In this document: positions 55,741 through 60,000 of the stretch, in pieces | Numbering within the stretch: the first letter of the stretch is position 1 | Layout: every line of letters begins with the position of its first letter | Source: Owenia fusiformis | Lineage: Eukaryota; Annelida; Polychaeta; Sabellida; Oweniidae | NCBI GenBank assembly: GCA_903813345.2 | Contig: CAIIXF020000010.1 | Location: forward strand, 24,473,740-24,533,739 | DNA length: 60,000 nucleotides | Reading direction: 5' to 3' | Translations under genes and position numbers: made by a program | The notes under the pieces: model-generated | What the model was told of the DNA's origin: nothing | What the model saw: the letters and a program-made list of their open reading frames with translations, nothing else | Databases searched by the model: none

Positions 55741-56074
55741 TTTTTATTTTTTTTAACTAAATGATTGTTCTTTGACATTACGCAGATAATTTTTTTTTAT
55801 TTACATAAACTTTATATTAGAGCTTGAAAATGTAAAAACAATATATGTCAACATATTGCGTTTTGGAGCGATGTGCAGGTTTAATGTATTCAAGCACATT
55901 CGAATGTGAACGTTTCTTATCTCCTCAGTAAAAATATTTGTGCTTTTCCCATCACATTAATTGTAACAGTGGCGCATCGTGTTTATTTCCAGGAGGTCAA
56001 ATTTTTTATATAGTTTAAAGAGATTTTATCAACTTTGATTCAATTTGGATTTGTATAGTTAAGAATCTAATGCC
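55741..56074. other. Unassigned AT-rich sequence
   Basis: Opens with a T-run that would stop Pol III; nothing else seen. Confidence 0.4.
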
Positions 56075-56079
56075 AACTA

Positions 56080-57115
56080 CACGCCCGGTGATCGTGAATA
56101 TGGGACGGAGGGGGGGAGCAGGCAATTTCTGCTAGGAAATTCAACAAATCTGGAAGATTTATTTTTTCAAGAAAAAGTTTACTATTGAATTGATAAATGG
56201 ATAGGCGCACGGTATGGTAGAATATGTTAGGTTTTCTGGGATTTTTTCTGAAACAATACGCATCTAAGGTATGAGATCTATTAAAAAAGGCGAAAGGCCA
56301 TCAACAGGCACAAATCAACGTGTTTGCTATAAATCAAGCAACAATGGTCTGGACGACCTGTAATAAATACTTGTAAGTGATGTTATCATAACTAAATTAA
56401 TGTCATTGCTGAATTTATAAAATAAGTTTCCATATGTGAAATAAAAAATAATCGAAAATAATGAATTTGGGACGGAGGGGGGGAGGGGACGGAGGGGGGG
56501 AGCAATATGTATATAAGACATGATTAGAGATGTTTCGCGACTTTAAGTCCTTTTACTCCAAATGTCCCCATTTTTCAGTCTCCAGGGGTATATCATCCAG
56601 TTTCTTACTAAATTAATGAGTTCATTTTTCAAATACAAGAATTCGTGTGAAGTTGTTTCACTTTATAGAATTATTACTCCCCCCCTCCGTCCCCTCCCCC
56701 CCTCCGTCCCCTCCCCCCCTCCGTCCCATTTGAATTATTTTCGATTATTTTTTATTTAACGTATGGAAACTTATTTTATAAATTCAGCAATGACATTAAT
56801 TTAGTTATGATAACATCACTTACAAGTATTTATTACAGGTCGTGTAGTCCATTGTTGCTTGATTTATAGCAAAAACTTTGACTTTTGCACGTTGGTTGCA
56901 TTGCGCCTTTATTAATAGATCTTATATCTTAATAGAGTATCGGTTGAAAAATAATCCTAGAATACCTAACATATTTTATCATACCGTGCGCTTATTCAAT
57001 TTGCAATTCAATCGTAAACTCTTCCTTGAAAAAATAATTTTACCAGATTTGTTGAATTTTCTAGCGGAAATTGCCTGCTCCCCCCTCCGTCCCATTTTCA
57101 CGATCACCGGGCGTG
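56080..57115. mobile_element. 1.04-kb foldback with 5-bp duplication and G-runs
   Basis: AACTA flanks both ends (56075-56079, 57116-57120). The terminal repeat starts CACGCCCGGTGATCGTGAA. Arms of about 425 bp (56080-56505 and 56690-57115) are inverse copies around a short spacer. Each arm has GGGACGGAGGGGGGGAG near its outer end and again near its inner end. CAC start and a 5-bp duplication recall Transib-type ends. Non-coding. Confidence 0.8.
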
Positions 57116-57120
57116 AACTA

Positions 57121-57480
57121 AATAAGTAGATTCTTTGTTTTGCATCCTACAAAATCCAAAGCATGGAAAATAAACACAAACTCAAGAAAAAGCTTGCAAG
57201 CTAGGTCATATCAGGTTCGTATAACCAGCTTTTGCCAATTTAAGTTTTTCAAAAGGATCAAGGGGTGAACATTTGACAATTTTCAAGTGGCCCAGAAATC
57301 TTGAAAATGCTCAGAATCGTGAAAAATTGTACTGATTTTGAGAAAATATTTGGCCAATGGAGTGGTCCACTTGAACCCACGAATGTCCCCCCCTGAATAT
57401 ATACATTTTAAGGGCATAAAGGTTATTACAAACACATCGATACAACTATATTTATTAGACATAGATATGAAACATTTCAG
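57121..57480. other. Unassigned sequence
   Basis: A stretch with AACCAGCTTTTGCCAA (57225) and TTGAACCCACGAATGTCCCC (57372) resembles the dispersed element at 36085-36150. No gene. Confidence 0.4.
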
Positions 57481-58898
57481 AACTAGATAACAGCAACGCG
57501 AGGTGGAGCAAATCCCATCGAACTTTTGATCTCAAAATCGTTCAACTACTTTTCAAGTTTAAGTAAAAAAGTAAAATAAGACTTTAAAATAGAGGCCACT
57601 TTTCAAAATGGCCACCTGGCCAATGTGCCATGCTTATGAGTATCAACATATCAAATGTGAAAAAATTAGTACCGTGGGTACTGGGCTCACATGGTATTGC
57701 TCAAAAGTGAAAATAAAAAAGACGGGTATAATTTTTTGCAGATTTTTTGTGACAAAATTATTTCATACAACTACTCTTTACAAAGACATGGCTTTTTACA
57801 ATGCAGGACACCTGAACTTATTTGTAAAGCTAGGAAATGGGCCAAAAGTGAATTTCCCGAGACAAAAATGGTGGCCATTTTGAAATTAGACGAGATTTTG
57901 AAGCAGGAGTCACAGTTTTTTTTTTTCTTTATTGATGTTGAACAAAATTATTTTAAATCGGGAATCCTATCTACAGAGGATTTAAAAAGTGTTGACAGAG
58001 GTTTAAAACTTGCCACGTTTTTGGACTGACTGAGAGACAGATGGACGAATCAATGTTAACTAAAATGGCTGAAAATAAAAAAAACTGATATAATATTTTG
58101 CCGACTTTTTGTAACAAAATTATTTCATACAACTACTCTTTACAGTGACATGGCTTTTTACAATGCAGGACAGCTGAAATTATTTGTAAAGCTAGGAAAT
58201 GGGCCAAAAGTGAATTTCGCGAGACAAGAATGGTAACCATTTTGAAAATAGGCGAGCTTTTGAACCAAGAGTCATAGGAGAGTTTTTTGTATTGATGTTG
58301 AACAAAATTAACTTAAAACAGGAATCCTATCGACAGAGGGTTTAAGGCAAATGGTCCAAAAGTGGACTTTGCGAGACAGATGGACAAATCAATGTTAACT
58401 AAAATGGCTGAAAATAAAAAAAAATGGATATAATTTTTTGCTGATTTTTCGTAACAAAATTATTTCATACATCTACTCTTTACATTGACATGGATTTTTA
58501 CAATGTAGGACACTTGAAGTTATTTGTAAAGCTAGGAAATAAGTCAAAAGTGAATTTCGCGAGACAAAAATGGCGGCCATTTTGAAAATAGGCGAGCTTT
58601 TGAGCCAGGAGTCATAGGGGAGTTTTCTGTATTGATGTTGAACAGAAATAACTTAAAACAGGAATCCTATCGACAGAGGTTTTAAAACGTGCCACTGTTG
58701 TTAACGGAAAAGTGGATTTCACAAGTCAGATGGACAAGTCAATGTTAACTAAAATGGCTGAAAATAAAAAAATAGATATAATTTGTCGCTGATTTTTTGT
58801 AACAAAACTATTTCATATATCTACTCTTTACATTGACACAGATTTTTACAATGTAGGACACCTGAAATTATTTGTAAAGCTAGGAAATGGGTCAAAAG

Positions 58899-59456
58899 TA
58901 GAGCTGGCATCGAATGTCGGAATGGTCGATTGTCAGTCAAATGCTCTCTGCGACACCCATGTCGACACAACGCCTCTTGATCGACAGTCGGAACTCACAA
59001 CATAATAAGCTATTTCCCTATGTATTAAAATCTTTGTTACTACCTGCTGTATGGTGTACTTTAGTGAAGTTTTACCGCCTACATTTTCAAATTTTCTTTT
59101 TTGTTTTGATCGACTTCCTGCTCTCGAATTAGGTCTCGGGGCCCCTCGAGATTTATTTTCAATGGCTGCCCGGAAATAACAACAGAAATCGTAGTTTTAT
59201 GTCTATTCATTGCTTTTTCGTCAAAGTCTGATACTTGAACATGGTTTACCTGTAAGTTAAATATAAAACATACAACTGAGGATGACTATTGTGCATCGTA
59301 TTGCTAATTACAAGCCTAGAAAATCTAAAATTCAGACAGATTTTCTTCAAATTTTTTTTTATTTTTTGAATATCATTGGACCCTACAATGTCGATATCGT
59401 TGTCGATTGAGAGCTCCGACATATCGACATTAAAATCCTATTCGATGCCAGCTCTA
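58899..59456. mobile_element. 558-bp hAT-type MITE
   Basis: The 8-bp duplication GTCAAAAG is at 58891-58898 and 59457-59464. The perfect 17-bp terminal inverted repeat is TAGAGCTGGCATCGAAT. TAGAG ends plus an 8-bp duplication are typical of hAT. Non-coding. Confidence 0.9.
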
Positions 59457-59760
59457 GTCAAAAGTGAATTTCGCGAGACAAAAATGGTGGCCATTTTGAA
59501 AATAGGCGAGCTTTTGAACCAGGAGTCATAGGGGAGTTTTCTGTATTGATGTTGAACAGAAATAACTTAAAACAGGAATCCTATCGACAGAGGTTTTAAA
59601 ACGTGCCAGTCAAAAGTGAATTTCGCGAGACAAAAATGGCAGCCATTTTGAAAATAGGCGAGCTTTTGAACCAGGAGTCATAGGGGAGTTTTCTGTATTG
59701 ATGTTGAACAGATATAACTTAAAACAGGAATCCTATCGACAGAGGTTTTAAAACGTGCCA
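59457..59760 (+). repeat. 152-bp tandem duplication of half a T2 unit
   Basis: 59457-59608 is followed by a near-identical 59609-59760. Both begin GTCAAAAGTGAATTTCGCGA and end AACGTGCCA. Confidence 0.85.
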
Positions 59761-60000
59761 CTATTGTTGACGGCCAGACAGACAGACAGGCGGATGTTAA
59801 CTAAAATGGCTGAAAATAAAAAAAATAGATATAATTTTTTGCTGATTTTTCGTAACAAAATTATTTCATACATCTACTCTTTACATTGACATGGATTTTT
59901 ACAATGTAGGACACTTGAAATTATTTGTTAAGCTAGGAAATAGGTCAAAAGTGAATTTCGCGAGACAAAAATGGCGGCCATTTTGAAAATAGGCGAGCTT

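Larger units (their letters stand above)
57481..60000 (+). mobile_element. Pearl-like 5' end followed by T2 tandem array, runs off the window
   Basis: AACTAGATAACAGCAACGCG and AGCAAATCCCATCGAAC are the pearl-like start. Then come diverged T2 units of about 340-350 bp (AATGGCTGAAAATAAAA at 58065, 58403, 58755, 59805), one broken by the MITE at 58899. A GACA microsatellite is at 59773. The 3' end is not in the window. Confidence 0.65.

Noticed and set aside
54544-60000. Search for WDR74-like exon 1 (ETG..KG before a donor on the minus strand)
   Set aside because: No stretch with the motif and a donor was found; the exon probably lies beyond the window.

Overview
This window is eukaryotic, AT-rich and packed with repeats. 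It looks like animal intron sequence, most likely from a marine mollusc and plausibly a bivalve. The bivalve hint comes from elements built like the 'pearl'/HINE elements described from bivalves: conserved ends, a tandem core, then an ACGG or ACTG microsatellite. No species can be named.

The only host gene I can support is a minus-strand WD40 gene, best matched to WDR74 (yeast Nsa1 homologue, pre-60S ribosome biogenesis). Three internal exons lie at 54437-54543, 23654-23775 and 6359-6422. They have consistent GT/AG sites and phases and join into one WD40 reading frame. The introns between them are 30.7 kb and 17.2 kb and are filled with mobile elements. The first exon should lie beyond base 60000 and the later exons below base 1; I found neither here.

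Layout. 1-2708: end of a CACTA-type element carrying a 154-bp satellite. 2709-6358: Helentron-like tail, broken SWIM-domain ORF, TTAA-flanked piggyBac-like MITE, T-rich and repeat filler. 6359-6422: exon 4. 6679-12792: a complete 6.1-kb non-autonomous CACTA-type element (ACA target duplication) in inverse orientation to the first. 12793-15317: pearl-like element inside a 350-bp repeat. 15318-19805: repeat family R1 (my label) with a LINE fragment, a palindromic element and a second pearl-like element inserted. 21076-23624: inverted-repeat element around a 140-bp array, ending 27 bp from the exon 3 donor. 24023-24823: element with a 9-bp duplication. 25597-30581: four Helentron-like copies nested into each other's 5' ends. 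30582-34982: R1, a second 703-bp piggyBac-like MITE and fragments. 35195-39013: CAC-ended element with 5-bp duplication, hosting a CCATGG foldback. 39361-46397: large inverted duplication. 48480-52352: R1 split by a 2.1-kb TTAA element with promoter-like modules and a THAP-like start. 53866-54300: hairpin-ended element. 54437-54543: exon 2. 55671-55740: tRNA-like unit. 56080-57115: foldback with G-runs. 57481-60000: pearl-like start, 350-bp tandem array and a hAT-type MITE.

For many insertions the window itself holds an uninterrupted paralogue or a target duplication, so boundaries can be fixed to the base. Family names rest on termini, duplications and short motifs read by eye, not on database searches.
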